From assembly GCA_900457075.1 (NCBI GenBank), contig UGYN01000002.1, forward strand, positions 1,116,001-1,180,000: 64,000 nucleotides of DNA. The letters are read 5' to 3'. The stretch's first letter is position 1. The number at the start of each line of letters is the position of its first letter. Under the pieces are notes generated by a model. That model searched no databases. It was given only the letters and a program-made list of their open reading frames with translations, and was not told the origin of the DNA. Both the position numbers and the translations under genes were made by a program. Of this stretch, positions 1 to 9,154 are shown one piece after another. The DNA is from Serratia quinivorans (GTDB lineage Bacteria > Pseudomonadota > Gammaproteobacteria > Enterobacterales > Enterobacteriaceae).

Positions 1-266
1 TCGGCAATATCGGCCGGCAAATCGGTAGCCTGCAGTTGTTGCCCCCGGTCGTCATAGACCCGCGTACCGTTGCCGGTAATCAGATAACCCTGCAGGCCCA
101 GCTGCGCCATGATCGGCTGTGCATCAAGGTAGTGGCGCCCGGTGGCGAAAGTCACCACCATTTCCCGTTCAACAAGTTGCTTTAGCACCGCCAGAGTCTC
201 CGGCCCGACCCGGTGATCCGGTGTCAACAAAGTGCCATCCATATCAAAAGCCGCCAGGCGATACAT
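1..266 (-). CDS. cof: Cof-type HAD phosphatase, 3' part cut by window edge
   Basis: Haloacid dehalogenase superfamily phosphatase of the Cof subfamily, cytosolic. In E. coli Cof hydrolyses HMP-PP, a thiamin intermediate, and other small phosphates (family knowledge). The visible 88 residues begin [14 protein letters not shown], with HAD motif I DMDGTL at residues 8-13 (Asp8 nucleophile, Asp10 acid/base), followed by the TGR segment of motif II and the ITGNGT segment typical of Cof. The ATG at 264-266 is the only sensible start. The gene runs off the left edge, so motifs III and IV and the cap domain are not visible. It is divergent from ybaE, as in E. coli. Confidence 0.93.
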   Translation of the reverse strand, partial: MYRLAAFDMDGTLLTPDHRVGPETLAVLKQLVEREMVVTFATGRHYLDAQPIMAQLGLQGYLITGNGTRVYDDRGQQLQATDLPADIA

Positions 267-370
267 AAAAACCTCGTGAATGTGAACGCGATTACAGTCC
301 GTGCAGTATGGGATGGTATTTACGGAAGTAATAGTGAACAATTCTGGAAAACTGTTCCGGATTTCCCATC

Positions 371-2098
371 ATGCGCCTGACCCACCGCCTCAGCCAGTAT
401 CAACGCCTGTACCAGCAGCTCGGCGGCACGCCGGTCGCCATTACCGTTGGCGAACTGGCAGCGATGTTCTATTGCAGCGAACGCCATGCCCGCACGCTGG
501 TGCAACAACTGCAGGATCAGGGCTGGCTGAACTGGCAGTCACAGCCCGGGCGCGGCAAACGTGCGCACCTGCACTGCCTGAAAACGCCGGATGAACTACG
601 TGCAGCCCATCTGCAAAGGTTGCTGAAGGAAGGCGATCATCAGGGAGCGCTGGAAATGGCGCAGTTGGATCCGCAACATTTGCAGGAGCTGCTCAGCCCA
701 CATCTTGGGGGGCAATGGCAAGCCGGCAGCCCAACGCTGCGTATCCCCTACTACCGCACGCTCGAATCGCTGGATCCGCTGACCCTGACCGGGCGCGCCG
801 AACAGCATTTGGTCGCCACCCTGCATGCCGGCCTGACTCGCTTTAATACCGGTAACTCCGAGCCGCAATCAGATCTGGCCCATCATTGGCAAATCAGCCA
901 TGACGGCCTACGCTGGCAGTTCTTTCTGCGCAGCCAATTGCGCTGGCACAACGGTGAGCCGCTGACCGGCCAGCAACTGCTGCAAACGCTGGAAAAACTG
1001 CAGCACCATCCTCGCAGCCAACCGAGCCTGGCCAACGTTGCCGCTATCAGCCTTCCCCATGCGCTGTGCCTGCAGTTTGATTTACAGTGTCCGGACTACT
1101 GGCTGGCGCACCGGCTGGCGGAGTTGCCTTGTCTGCTGACCCATCCGGAGGCTTCGGGCATGGGAGCCGGCCCGTTTAAGCTGACGCTGAACCAACCGCA
1201 CCTGGTCCGGCTGGAGCAACACCCGTTTTACCATTTGCAACATCCTTTTCTTGAGAGCATCGAGTATTGGATCACACCCGAGTTGAACACCGGTGAGGCT
1301 TATACCAGTTGCCAGCATCCGGTACGCATTACCCTCGGTCAGCAGGAAGAGATAGCATTAGCGCGGCCGGTACAGCGCAGCATGAGTCTGGGTTGGTGCT
1401 ATCTGGCGGTAAATTTGAAGCACGGCGTGCTCAGCGAGGCTCAGGGAAAAAAACTGCTGATGCTGATCCAGCAATCCGGCCTGTTGGCCAATCTGCCGGT
1501 GCCCAACAGCGTCATCACCCCCAGTAGTGAGATGCTGCCCGGCTGGGCAATTCCACAACATCAGGCCGGTGAGGATATTGCCCTGCCCGCTAAATTGACG
1601 CTGTTGTATCGGCCCCCGGTGGAACTGGAGACGGTCACGGTGGCCTTACAGCAACTGCTGGCGCAACACGGCTGCGAGCTGGAGTTGCGCTACTACGCAG
1701 GTAAACGCTGGCAAAGCGCCGAACAAATCGAACAGGCCGACCTGCTGCTGGCGGATAATCTGATTGGAGAGTCACCGGAGGCCACGCTGGAAAGCTGGCT
1801 ACGGCAAGATACGCTGTGGCGCGGTATCCTGCCCGACGCCCGCTGGCAGCACCAGCAACAAACGCTGCAACAGATCCAGCAGCTCCCGGCGCAGCAAACG
1901 CGTTACCAGCAATTGAAAGACTATTATCAGCAGCTTATGGCGGCGGCGATCATCACTCCGCTGTTTCACTATCAGTATCAAATCAGCGCGCCGCCGCGCA
2001 TTCATGGCGTCACCCTGACGGCCCACGGTTGGTTCGATTTCTGTCAAGCCTGGCTGCCACCGCCGGTAGAAAATACCACGCCTCCATCAACCGACTGA
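371..2098 (+). CDS. ybaE: SgrR-family regulator/solute-binding protein YbaE
   Basis: A 575-residue protein matching YbaE (E. coli length about 566), an uncharacterised member of the SgrR family. Residues 1-110 form a winged helix DNA-binding part (LTHRLSQYQRLYQQLG, then ELAAMFYCSERHARTLVQQL). From about residue 120 onward it resembles periplasmic oligopeptide-binding proteins (solute-binding family 5), but there is no signal peptide, so it acts in the cytosol. SgrR uses such a domain to sense a small ligand; the ligand of YbaE is unknown. The ATG at 371 directly precedes the helix-turn-helix. It lies between cof (divergent) and queC (same strand, 118-nt gap), the conserved enteric order. Confidence 0.9.
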   Translation: MRLTHRLSQYQRLYQQLGGTPVAITVGELAAMFYCSERHARTLVQQLQDQGWLNWQSQPGRGKRAHLHCLKTPDELRAAHLQRLLKEGDHQGALEMAQLDPQHLQELLSPHLGGQWQAGSPTLRIPYYRTLESLDPLTLTGRAEQHLVATLHAGLTRFNTGNSEPQSDLAHHWQISHDGLRWQFFLRSQLRWHNGEPLTGQQLLQTLEKLQHHPRSQPSLANVAAISLPHALCLQFDLQCPDYWLAHRLAELPCLLTHPEASGMGAGPFKLTLNQPHLVRLEQHPFYHLQHPFLESIEYWITPELNTGEAYTSCQHPVRITLGQQEEIALARPVQRSMSLGWCYLAVNLKHGVLSEAQGKKLLMLIQQSGLLANLPVPNSVITPSSEMLPGWAIPQHQAGEDIALPAKLTLLYRPPVELETVTVALQQLLAQHGCELELRYYAGKRWQSAEQIEQADLLLADNLIGESPEATLESWLRQDTLWRGILPDARWQHQQQTLQQIQQLPAQQTRYQQLKDYYQQLMAAAIITPLFHYQYQISAPPRIHGVTLTAHGWFDFCQAWLPPPVENTTPPSTD

Positions 2099-2216
2099 AT
2101 TTGCCCGGCCCAGCGGTATGCCACCATTTCTGCTACCATTGCTGCCGCAACGCATTTTTATCTTACCGCCCGAATGTGTATCGGGTAGGGTCTCAGCAAT
2201 AAATTGAGGTTATTTT

Positions 2217-2916
2217 ATGAAGCGCGCGGTTGTCGTTTTCAGCGGTGGACAAGATTCCACGACCTGCTTGATTCAGGCATTGAAACAGTATGATGAAGTT
2301 CACTGCGTCACCTTCGATTACGGCCAGCGTCATCGTGCCGAAATTGAGGTGGCTCAGGAACTGTCAGTGGCCCTGGGGGCCAAGGCGCATAAGCTGTTGG
2401 ACGTAGGCCTGCTCAATGAGCTGGCGATCAGCAGCCTGACCCGTGACAACATTCCGGTTCCCGCCTACGACAGCACGCAGAGCAATGGGTTACCGAGCAC
2501 CTTTGTGCCGGGCCGCAACATTCTGTTCCTGACGCTGGCGGCGATTTATGCCTATCAGGTAGAAGCTGAAGCGGTGATCACCGGCGTGTGTGGAAACCGA
2601 CTTCTCCGGCTACCCAGACTGTCGCGACGAGTTTGTCAAAGCGCTGAACCAGGCGATAGTACTGGGCATCGCCCGCGATATCCGCTTTGAAACGCCTTTG
2701 ATGTGGCTGAACAAGGCAGAAACCTGGGCACTGGCAGATTACTACCATCAGCTGGAGCTGGTGCAGCAGGACACTCTGACCTGCTACAACGGCATCAAAG
2801 GCAATGGCTGCGGTGAATGTGCGGCCTGTCATCTGCGCGCCAACGGCCTGCAGCAGTACCAAATCAACAAGGCCGAAGTGATGGCGAGCCTGAAGCAAAA
2901 GACCGGGCTGGTCTGA
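2217..2916 (+). pseudogene. queC: 7-cyano-7-deazaguanine synthase QueC, frameshifted
   Basis: QueC makes preQ0 (7-cyano-7-deazaguanine) from 7-carboxy-7-deazaguanine, ammonia and ATP, for queuosine in tRNA. The ATP PP-loop SGGQDS sits at residues 9-14 and the zinc-binding C-X8-C-X2-C-X2-C is present near the C-terminus. The reading frame breaks at about 2592: GTG TGT is followed by GGAAACC where the family has GAAACC (Cys-Glu-Thr-Asp), an extra G. Removing one G at 2592-2593 restores a full-length protein of about 232 residues without further stops. Either a sequencing error or a real disabling mutation; the first seems likelier because both halves are intact. tgt and queA, later queuosine steps, are also in this window. 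Confidence 0.9.
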
Positions 2917-2951
2917 TTGAATAACGGCGGCACAGGTTGCCGCTCGTTGCT

Positions 2952-3374
2952 TTACCTATCTTCAAGCGGCGTGAGCACCTGCAGGTGTTCGCGCAGTTGC
3001 CCCTCGATCGGCAATGCCCGCTGGGTTTTCAGATCGACACAAACAAAGGTCAGCAGTGCATCCGCTACCGGAGCCCCGCTGGCATCCTGCGAGACCTTCT
3101 GGCTCAACACGCCGCTTTTGCCGTTTAGTTGTACCATCTGGCTGTCAATGCGTAACTTGTCGCCCAATACCGCTGGGGTGCGATAGTTAATGTTGATGTT
3201 CACCACGATAAAGGCGATGTTGTTTTCCGTCATCCAGCGGAAGCTTTCCTGGTTCTCCAGCCAATCCCATCGCGCCTCCTCCAGGAATTCCAGATAGCGG
3301 GCGTTGTTCACGTGCTGATAAACATCAAGATGATAACCACGGACTTTGATAAAGGTCTGGTGCATAGGTAACAA
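2952..3374 (-). CDS. fadM: Long-chain acyl-CoA thioesterase FadM
   Basis: Hot-dog fold acyl-CoA thioesterase FadM (YbaW), which in E. coli cleaves long-chain acyl-CoAs, including 3,5-tetradecadienoyl-CoA, during oleate oxidation. The 4-hydroxybenzoyl-CoA thioesterase-like signature GYHLDVYQHVNNARYLEFLE is near the N-terminus, with the catalytic Asp in HLD, followed by IAFIVVNININYR. The protein is 140 residues from the ATG at 3374; the second ATG at 3365 (MHQTFIKVRGYH) gives 137 and aligns better with the usual 132-residue family length. It is convergent with queC. In E. coli the gene is controlled by FadR; no site was identified here. Confidence 0.9.
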   Translation of the reverse strand: MLPMHQTFIKVRGYHLDVYQHVNNARYLEFLEEARWDWLENQESFRWMTENNIAFIVVNININYRTPAVLGDKLRIDSQMVQLNGKSGVLSQKVSQDASGAPVADALLTFVCVDLKTQRALPIEGQLREHLQVLTPLEDR

Positions 3375-3393
3375 TCGCTCCTGCCTGGTGATT

Positions 3394-3424
3394 ACAGAAA
3401 GAAGGAGCCGCTAGCGACTCCTTC
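3394..3424 (-). terminator. Intrinsic terminator after ybaV
   Basis: Read on the minus strand, a 10-bp stem (GAAGGAGTCG / CGGCTCCTTC, one T-G wobble) with a CTAG loop is followed by TTTCT. It lies between the ybaV stop and the fadM start, so it should end ybaV transcription. Confidence 0.7.
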
Positions 3425-3520
3425 ACCCATTTGGTCAAGGTGCCAAACTGGTAAGACCTGTAAAATGTAGCAGAGGAAAAAGGGCTGCATTATCACTTTG
3501 CCACGCAGCCGTGATCGAAA

Positions 3521-3910
3521 TCACATTTTGAGCCGCGCGCGATTCCTTTCAAACAGTGCTGGCCCAATGCCCGGTACTTCCTGAAGCTGCTCAATCTGCG
3601 TAAAGGGACCATTCTGATCGCGGTAGCGCACAATGCTCTCCGCTTTTTTCAATCCAACTCCCTTGAGTATGCTGGCCAACTGTTCGGCATCGGCCTGATT
3701 GATACTGACCGATGCTTCATCATTGGCAGCCGCCACGGCCTCTGCACCCTGCCCGGCGTTAGCCGCCGTCACGGATAGCACCGGTTGCCCGGTAAGCGCT
3801 TTTTCTTCCGCGGCCAAAGATGGCCCGGTCAGGCAGAGCAGTGCTACGGTCAGCAAGGCTTTGAAGTTAAAACCACTCTCATTTACCGCTTTTATTACTG
3901 TAGGTTGCAT
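3521..3910 (-). CDS. ybaV: ComEA-type helix-hairpin-helix protein YbaV
   Basis: Small exported DNA-binding-type protein of 129 residues. A hydrophobic export signal covers about residues 17-34 (ALLTVALLCLTGPSLAAEE). The C-terminal half, about 66-129, holds two helix-hairpin-helix motifs of the ComEA family: SINQADAEQLASILKGVGLK and QLEEVPGIGPALFERNR-like segments (here QLQEVPGIGPALFERN). ComEA binds DNA in the periplasm during uptake in competent bacteria; the role of YbaV in enterics is not established. It follows ppiD on the same strand, as in E. coli, but with a terminator between the two. Confidence 0.88.
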   Translation of the reverse strand: MQPTVIKAVNESGFNFKALLTVALLCLTGPSLAAEEKALTGQPVLSVTAANAGQGAEAVAAANDEASVSINQADAEQLASILKGVGLKKAESIVRYRDQNGPFTQIEQLQEVPGIGPALFERNRARLKM

Positions 3911-3992
3911 GCTGTATCCTCCTTGTGTGTAACAGCAAGCTCACCTTGCCGCAGCGAAGAAACTTCAGCAATTGGCGGATTTCAGATATGGA

Positions 3993-4014
3993 AAAGGCCG
4001 CGAAAGCGGCCTTT
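3993..4014 (-). terminator. Terminator after ppiD
   Basis: Perfect 9-bp inverted repeat AAAGGCCGC / GCGGCCTTT with a 4-nt loop, 36 nt beyond the ppiD stop codon. On the minus strand it ends in TTTTCC. Confidence 0.7.
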
Positions 4015-4049
4015 GAGGATTGCATTGCGTTGCAGAAAACTGCGGCGCT

Positions 4050-5933
4050 TTACTGAGGTTGCTGCTGTTCAGCGGCACCCATGGTGATCTTGGCTTCTTT
4101 GCGCAGGCTGGCCAGCAGAGAGTCAAAGGACACGCCAGTCGCACCTTCTTCCATCTTGCTGACGAAGGTTTTCATTTCTTCAGCCGGCAAGGTGCCTGGC
4201 TTCACGGCATCCAGTGCAATCAGTACCACGTTGTCCTGACGGTCCTGCGACATGCCATAAACCGGCTTGCCTTCTTGCGGATGCGGCAGCGCGAACACGC
4301 TCTGCACCAGTTGGCTGTCTTCCGGCGCGCGCGCCATCTTCTGTACGCTGCCAAAGCTCAGGCCGGCGGTTTTCATCGCCTCGTCGCCCTTACCCTGCTT
4401 CAGCTCAACCAGCAGCTTCTCGCCCTGCAGTTTGGCTTCCTGTTCCGCTTTGTTGCGCTTGACCAGTTCTGCCACGCGATCTTTCACCTGGTCGAACGGC
4501 TCAATGCCCTCTGGCTTGTGGCCAGACACGCGGATCACGAAGGCACGGTCGCCATCAACGGTGATCACGTCGGAGTTGCTGCCCGGAGAGCCGCCTTCAC
4601 CAATCAGGGAACCGTCGAAAATCGACTGAATGACCGGTTTGAAGTTCAGCGCTGCCGGGATGTTGTCGCGGGTAAACCAGTTGGTCTGCACCGCCTTCAC
4701 GCCGGCGGCCTCTTCGGCCGATGCCAGAGACTCGTTATCGCTGGTAGCCGCTTCACTCACCTTCTGTTGCAGTGCGTAATAAGCGTCTACCGCTTTTTCC
4801 TGCTTAACCTGCTTGGCGATAGCGTCACGCACTTCGCTCAACGGCTTCACTTTTTCCGGTTCGATGTCGTTGAGACGGATCACCAGATAGCCTACTGAAG
4901 ACTTCACGACGCCGGAAAGCTGGCCTTTTTCGGTCAGGTTAGCCTGCTTGAGTTCGTCTGCAGTGGTGTCCGGCTCCAGCCAGCCCAGTTCACCGCCGGT
5001 ACGGCGTGAAATGATGTCGGTGGATTTGTCTTTCGCCAGGGTGGCAAAATCACCACCTTTCTTCAGTTCATCCAGTACCGCGTTGGCTTCCGCCTCGGTT
5101 TTCAACTGGATCACGCTGTAGTTCTTGCGTTCAGGCTGGCCGTAGCTGCTTTTGTGCTGGTCGTAATAGGCGCTGATATCCGCATCGGCTACCGTCACCT
5201 TGTCTTGCATAGCAGCGGCGTCCATTGGGATGTAGCTTACTTTGACCTGTTCTGGCGCAATAAAGCTGTTCTTGTTCTGGCTGTAGTAGTCTTTCAGCTC
5301 GTCGTCGGTCACGGTCTGCTTGGCCTGCAACGCTTTCAGATCCAGCGTAGCCAAGCGCACATCGCGCTGTTGTAGCACCAGTGCCGTCATGTCCTGAGCT
5401 TCGGCAGGCAGAATAAAGCCCGAACCGCCAAAGGCCTGGATCACCTGCTGGTTAACCAACTGCTGACGCATTGATTGTGCAAAGTTATCGGCGGTGTAAC
5501 CCATGCGGCTAATCAGATCGAGATATTTCGCGTTATCGAACTGGCCGTTTGTCTGGAAGTAAGGTGCTTTACGGATAGCTTCTTTCACCTGATCGTCACT
5601 GACGCTCAGGCCTAATTTCTTGGCATATTGGTCCAGCAGCATGTTGTCGATCAGCTGTGACAGTGCCTGATGGCGCATCTGCTGCATATAGCCTTCGTTG
5701 CCCGCCAGTGCGGAGAACTGGTCACCCAACTGTTGCTGCATGCGGCTGCGTTCGCTTTGGAAAGCCTGTTCCAGCTGAGCACGCTCGATCACCTGGCCAT
5801 TGACCTTCGCTGCATAATCACCGGCACTCCCCTGATAGCTGACCACCCCTGTCAAAAGAAATGACAAAATGATCAAGCCCAGGATGATTTTGAGCACGAC
5901 GTGATTAGCTGCCGCGCGTAAATTGTCCATCAT
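4050..5933 (-). CDS. ppiD: Periplasmic folding chaperone PpiD
   Basis: Membrane-anchored SurA-like chaperone that meets proteins leaving the SecYEG translocon on the periplasmic side. An N-terminal anchor (VVLKIILGLIILSFLLTGVV, about residues 14-33) is followed by a SurA-N-like domain with QQQLGDQFSALAGNEGYMQQ, then a parvulin domain around residues 265-360 (NYSVIQLKTEAEANAVLDEL, GGELGWLEPD) that is catalytically poor in the family. The start chosen is the ATG at 5933 (MMDNLRAAANHV), which matches the E. coli start and gives 627 residues; an upstream in-frame ATG at 6020 would add 29 unlikely residues. It follows hupB, with a terminator between. Confidence 0.95.
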   Translation of the reverse strand: MMDNLRAAANHVVLKIILGLIILSFLLTGVVSYQGSAGDYAAKVNGQVIERAQLEQAFQSERSRMQQQLGDQFSALAGNEGYMQQMRHQALSQLIDNMLLDQYAKKLGLSVSDDQVKEAIRKAPYFQTNGQFDNAKYLDLISRMGYTADNFAQSMRQQLVNQQVIQAFGGSGFILPAEAQDMTALVLQQRDVRLATLDLKALQAKQTVTDDELKDYYSQNKNSFIAPEQVKVSYIPMDAAAMQDKVTVADADISAYYDQHKSSYGQPERKNYSVIQLKTEAEANAVLDELKKGGDFATLAKDKSTDIISRRTGGELGWLEPDTTADELKQANLTEKGQLSGVVKSSVGYLVIRLNDIEPEKVKPLSEVRDAIAKQVKQEKAVDAYYALQQKVSEAATSDNESLASAEEAAGVKAVQTNWFTRDNIPAALNFKPVIQSIFDGSLIGEGGSPGSNSDVITVDGDRAFVIRVSGHKPEGIEPFDQVKDRVAELVKRNKAEQEAKLQGEKLLVELKQGKGDEAMKTAGLSFGSVQKMARAPEDSQLVQSVFALPHPQEGKPVYGMSQDRQDNVVLIALDAVKPGTLPAEEMKTFVSKMEEGATGVSFDSLLASLRKEAKITMGAAEQQQPQ

Positions 5934-6003
5934 AGTGTGACAACACTCCGCTGTGATGTGGATTAAAAACACCCTTGTGCAGGCGCGTTCCCTGCGACAA
6001 AAA

Positions 6004-6030
6004 TAAAAAAAGCGCATCAATCTGATGCGC
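6004..6030 (-). terminator. Terminator after hupB
   Basis: Stem GCGCATCA / TGATGCGC (6012-6019 and 6023-6030) with a 3-nt loop, followed on the minus strand by a long T run. Classic intrinsic terminator between hupB and ppiD. Confidence 0.87.
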
Positions 6031-6115
6031 CTTATATCTTACCTTACCAGCACCGTTGCGTCAGGTGATTGTTTATTACAAAGCCCTGTAACGCTAAACG
6101 GTTAGACGCAAACAA

Positions 6116-6388
6116 TCAGTTTACTGCGTCTTTCAGCGCTTTCCCTGCACGGAAGGCCGGAACTTTGGCTGCCGCGATTTTGATCTCTTTACCGGTTTGC
6201 GGGTTACGACCGGTACGGGCCGAACGTTCACGCACGGTGAAGGAACCGAAACCCACCAGGGCCACGTCATCCCCTTCCTTCAAGGAGTCAGTAACAGATG
6301 CAATCACTGCATCTAAAGCACGTCCAGCTGCCGCTTTGGAAATATCAGCACCTGCGGCAATTTTGTCGATCAGTTGTGACTTATTCAC
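6116..6388 (-). CDS. hupB: DNA-binding protein HU-beta
   Basis: Histone-like nucleoid protein, 90 residues, nearly identical to E. coli HU-beta; forms homodimers and HU-alpha/beta heterodimers that bend and compact DNA. Visible landmarks are [20 protein letters not shown] at the N-terminus, the [20 protein letters not shown] arm region and the closing [12 protein letters not shown]. The start is a GTG at 6388, placed by homology and by the GGGGATGATA ribosome binding region just upstream; the in-frame ATG at 6421 would add eleven non-conserved residues. Position after lon and before ppiD is conserved. Confidence 0.95.
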   Translation of the reverse strand: MNKSQLIDKIAAGADISKAAAGRALDAVIASVTDSLKEGDDVALVGFGSFTVRERSARTGRNPQTGKEIKIAAAKVPAFRAGKALKDAVN

Positions 6389-6534
6389 TCTATCATCCCC
6401 TCTAGAATTCAATCGTCGCACCGAAAAATCCCTACGGTTGCGACAGCGCAGCTGTTATATCAATCCCATCGTGCCTTGGCAAGCCACCCTAAGCGTGACA
6501 AAACGCGGGCCGACAGCTGTCTAACTTAGCGGTA

Positions 6535-6570
6535 CAAAAAAAGACTGGCAAGTCCGAAATGACTTGCCAG
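6535..6570 (-). terminator. Terminator after lon
   Basis: Perfect 10-bp stem CTGGCAAGTC / GACTTGCCAG (6545-6554 and 6561-6570), loop 6 nt, followed on the minus strand by TCTTTTTTT. Located 35 nt beyond the lon stop. Confidence 0.87.
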
Positions 6571-6604
6571 CATAAGTTTTATCAATGGTTTTTGCGATAC
6601 ATCA

Positions 6605-8959
6605 CTATTTTGCCGCTACCGGCAGTGCACCGAAGGCCGGATTGAGCAACGCAAGGTCCAAAACTTCATCAATTCGCTGCACCGGATGAATAACCAGATC
6701 GGCAATAACATTGGCCGGGATCTCTTCCAGATCGCGCTTGTTTTCATACGGGATCAGCACGGTTTTGATGCCGCCGCGATGCGCCGCCAGCAGTTTCTCT
6801 TTCAGGCCACCAATCGGCAGAACCTGACCACGCAACGTGATCTCACCGGTCATCGCCACATCGGCACGAACCGGGTTGCCCGTCAGGCAGGAAACCAGCG
6901 CGGTGCACATCGCAATACCGGCGCTTGGGCCATCCTTAGGTGTAGCGCCTTCCGGCACGTGCACGTGGATGTCACGCTTCTCGTAAAAATCAGGGTTAAT
7001 CCCCAATTTATCCGCGCGCGCACGCACCACGGTCAGTGCAGCCTGGATAGATTCCTGCATCACTTCACCGAGCGAACCGGTGTAGGTCAGCTTACCTTTG
7101 CCCGGTACGCAGGCGGTTTCAATGGTCAGCAGATCGCCACCCACTTCCGTCCACGCCAAGCCGGTAACTTCACCCACGCGGTTTTCGGTATCCGCACGGC
7201 CGTAATCAACACGCTGTACGCCCAGGTAATCCTTCAGGTTGTCGCCGTTGATCTCGATATGCTTGAGCTTCTTGTCCATCAGCAGCGTTTTCACCGCCTT
7301 ACGGCACAGCTTGGAGATTTCGCGCTCCAGGCTACGCACCCCGGCTTCACGAGTGTAGAAGCGGATAATACCGGTAATGGCGCTGTCGTCGACCGTCAGT
7401 TCACCTTTTTTCAGGGCGTTACGCTCGAGCTGCTTCGGCAACAGGTGCTGCTTGGCAATGTTGAGCTTCTCGTCCTCGGTATAGCCAGACAGACGGATCA
7501 CTTCCATACGATCCAGCAACGGCGCAGGAATGTTCATCGAGTTCGAGGTCGCCACGAACATCACGTCGGACAGATCGTAATCCACTTCCAGATAGTGATC
7601 GTTAAACGCCACGTTCTGTTCCGGATCCAACACCTCAAGCAGTGCAGAGGCCGGATCGCCACGCATGTCGGAAGACATCTTGTCGATCTCATCGAGCAGG
7701 AACAGCGGGTTTTTCACCCCGACCTTGGCCATTTTCTGGATCAGTTTGCCCGGCATTGAACCGATATAGGTACGGCGGTGACCACGGATTTCCGCTTCGT
7801 CACGCACGCCACCCAACGCCATACGCACATACTGGCGGCCGGTCGCTTTAGCGATCGACTGGCCCAACGAGGTTTTACCCACGCCAGGAGGCCCTACCAG
7901 ACACAGGATCGGCCCTTTGATTTTGCTTACGCGGCTCTGTACTGCGAGATACTCAAGAATACGGTCTTTGACGCGCTCCAGGCCGTAGTGATCGATATCG
8001 AGCACTTCCTGCGCCTTGAGCAGGTCTTTTTTAACCTTGCTGCGTGCATTCCACGGCACCTGTAGCATCCAATCGATGTAGCCACGCACCACGGTTGCTT
8101 CCGCAGACATTGGCGACATCATTTTCAGCTTTTGCAGTTCCGCTTCGGTTTTTTCACGCGCGTCTTTCGGCATTTTCGCCGCTTCGATCTTGCGCTTCAG
8201 CGCTTCATGCTCGTCCGGCGCATCGTCCATCTCGCCCAGTTCTTTCTGAATCGCCTTCATCTGCTCATTCAGATAGTACTCGCGCTGACTTTTTTCCATC
8301 TGTTTTTTGACGCGATTGCGGATGCGTTTCTCAACCTGCAGCAGGTCGATTTCCGATTCCATCATCGCCATCAGATATTCAAGACGTTCGGTGATATCGA
8401 ACATCTCCAGTACCGACTGCTTGTCGCTGAGCTTCAGCGGCATGTGCGCGGCGATGGTATCCGCCAGGCGCGCAGCATCGTCGATGCTGTTCAATGACGT
8501 CAGCACCTCCGGTGGAATTTTCTTGTTCAGTTTGATGTAGCCTTCAAACTGATTGATTGCAGTGCGTACCAGCACTTCTTGTTCACGCTCGTCAATCGCG
8601 GGTGACTCAAGATATTCTGCCTGGGCAGCAAAATGCTCGCCGCTGTCGGAAAGCGTAGTAATACGCGCCCGCTGCAGGCCTTCGACCAGCACTTTTACCG
8701 TGCCATCAGGCAATTTCAGCATTTGCAGGATCGACGCTACCGTGCCGACTGAGAACAAATCATTAATGCCAGGTTCATCCGTTGAGGCCTCTTTCTGTGC
8801 CACCAGCATGATCTTTTTATCGTGATCCATTGCTGCTTCGAGGCACCGAATCGATTTTTCCCGGCCAACAAATAACGGGATCACCATGTGCGGATAAACC
8901 ACCACGTCGCGCAACGGCAACACGGGGATTTCAATGCGTTCGGAACGCTCAGGGTTCAT
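6605..8959 (-). CDS. lon: ATP-dependent protease Lon
   Basis: Cytosolic AAA+ serine protease of 784 residues, the same length as E. coli Lon. It degrades damaged proteins and regulators such as SulA and RcsA. Order of parts: N-terminal substrate domain ([20 protein letters not shown]), coiled-coil region ([20 protein letters not shown]), Walker [13 protein letters not shown] around residue 356, Walker [11 protein letters not shown], and the protease domain with catalytic Ser in [11 protein letters not shown] and Lys in [10 protein letters not shown]. The ATG at 8959 has a GAGAGAGCTCT leader like that of E. coli. A sigma32 promoter lies upstream. Confidence 0.97.
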   Translation of the reverse strand: MNPERSERIEIPVLPLRDVVVYPHMVIPLFVGREKSIRCLEAAMDHDKKIMLVAQKEASTDEPGINDLFSVGTVASILQMLKLPDGTVKVLVEGLQRARITTLSDSGEHFAAQAEYLESPAIDEREQEVLVRTAINQFEGYIKLNKKIPPEVLTSLNSIDDAARLADTIAAHMPLKLSDKQSVLEMFDITERLEYLMAMMESEIDLLQVEKRIRNRVKKQMEKSQREYYLNEQMKAIQKELGEMDDAPDEHEALKRKIEAAKMPKDAREKTEAELQKLKMMSPMSAEATVVRGYIDWMLQVPWNARSKVKKDLLKAQEVLDIDHYGLERVKDRILEYLAVQSRVSKIKGPILCLVGPPGVGKTSLGQSIAKATGRQYVRMALGGVRDEAEIRGHRRTYIGSMPGKLIQKMAKVGVKNPLFLLDEIDKMSSDMRGDPASALLEVLDPEQNVAFNDHYLEVDYDLSDVMFVATSNSMNIPAPLLDRMEVIRLSGYTEDEKLNIAKQHLLPKQLERNALKKGELTVDDSAITGIIRFYTREAGVRSLEREISKLCRKAVKTLLMDKKLKHIEINGDNLKDYLGVQRVDYGRADTENRVGEVTGLAWTEVGGDLLTIETACVPGKGKLTYTGSLGEVMQESIQAALTVVRARADKLGINPDFYEKRDIHVHVPEGATPKDGPSAGIAMCTALVSCLTGNPVRADVAMTGEITLRGQVLPIGGLKEKLLAAHRGGIKTVLIPYENKRDLEEIPANVIADLVIHPVQRIDEVLDLALLNPAFGALPVAAK

Positions 8960-9051
8960 AGAGCTCTCTCTTAAGTTTAACTTCCGCCAGGTTGAGGGGG
9001 AATCTCATGAGACGCAAGCATCAAACGTTTCATAAAATCTGGTTAATGAGT

Positions 9052-9079
9052 ATATGGGGATGAATCTCTTACATTCAAC
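9052..9079 (-). promoter_or_regulatory. Sigma32 heat-shock promoter of lon
   Basis: On the minus strand GTTGAAT (9073-9079) and CCCCATAT (9052-9059) are spaced 13 nt apart, the sigma32 pattern, 92 nt before the lon ATG. The arrangement closely resembles the known E. coli lon promoter (recalled, not aligned). Predicted from sequence only. Confidence 0.75.
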
Positions 9080-9097
9080 GGCAAGAACGCAGGAAAT

Positions 9098-9126
9098 AAA
9101 AATGGGGGATAAAATCCCCCATTTTG
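9098..9126 (-). terminator. Terminator after clpX
   Basis: Perfect stem AATGGGGGAT / ATCCCCCATT (9101-9110, 9114-9123) with A/T flanks that extend pairing, followed on the minus strand by TTTTTATTT. Sits 28 nt after the clpX stop and before the lon promoter. Confidence 0.85.
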
Positions 9127-9154
9127 ACATTAACTTTCTGGTTTGACTGGCGAA

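Noticed and set aside
2165..2190. preQ1 riboswitch before queC
   Set aside because: Only a short CCCGA/TCGGG hairpin is present; no preQ1 aptamer pseudoknot pattern was seen and enteric queC is not known to use one.
6686..7759. 357-codon plus-strand frame opposite lon
   Set aside because: Antisense shadow; lon is full length and conserved on the other strand.
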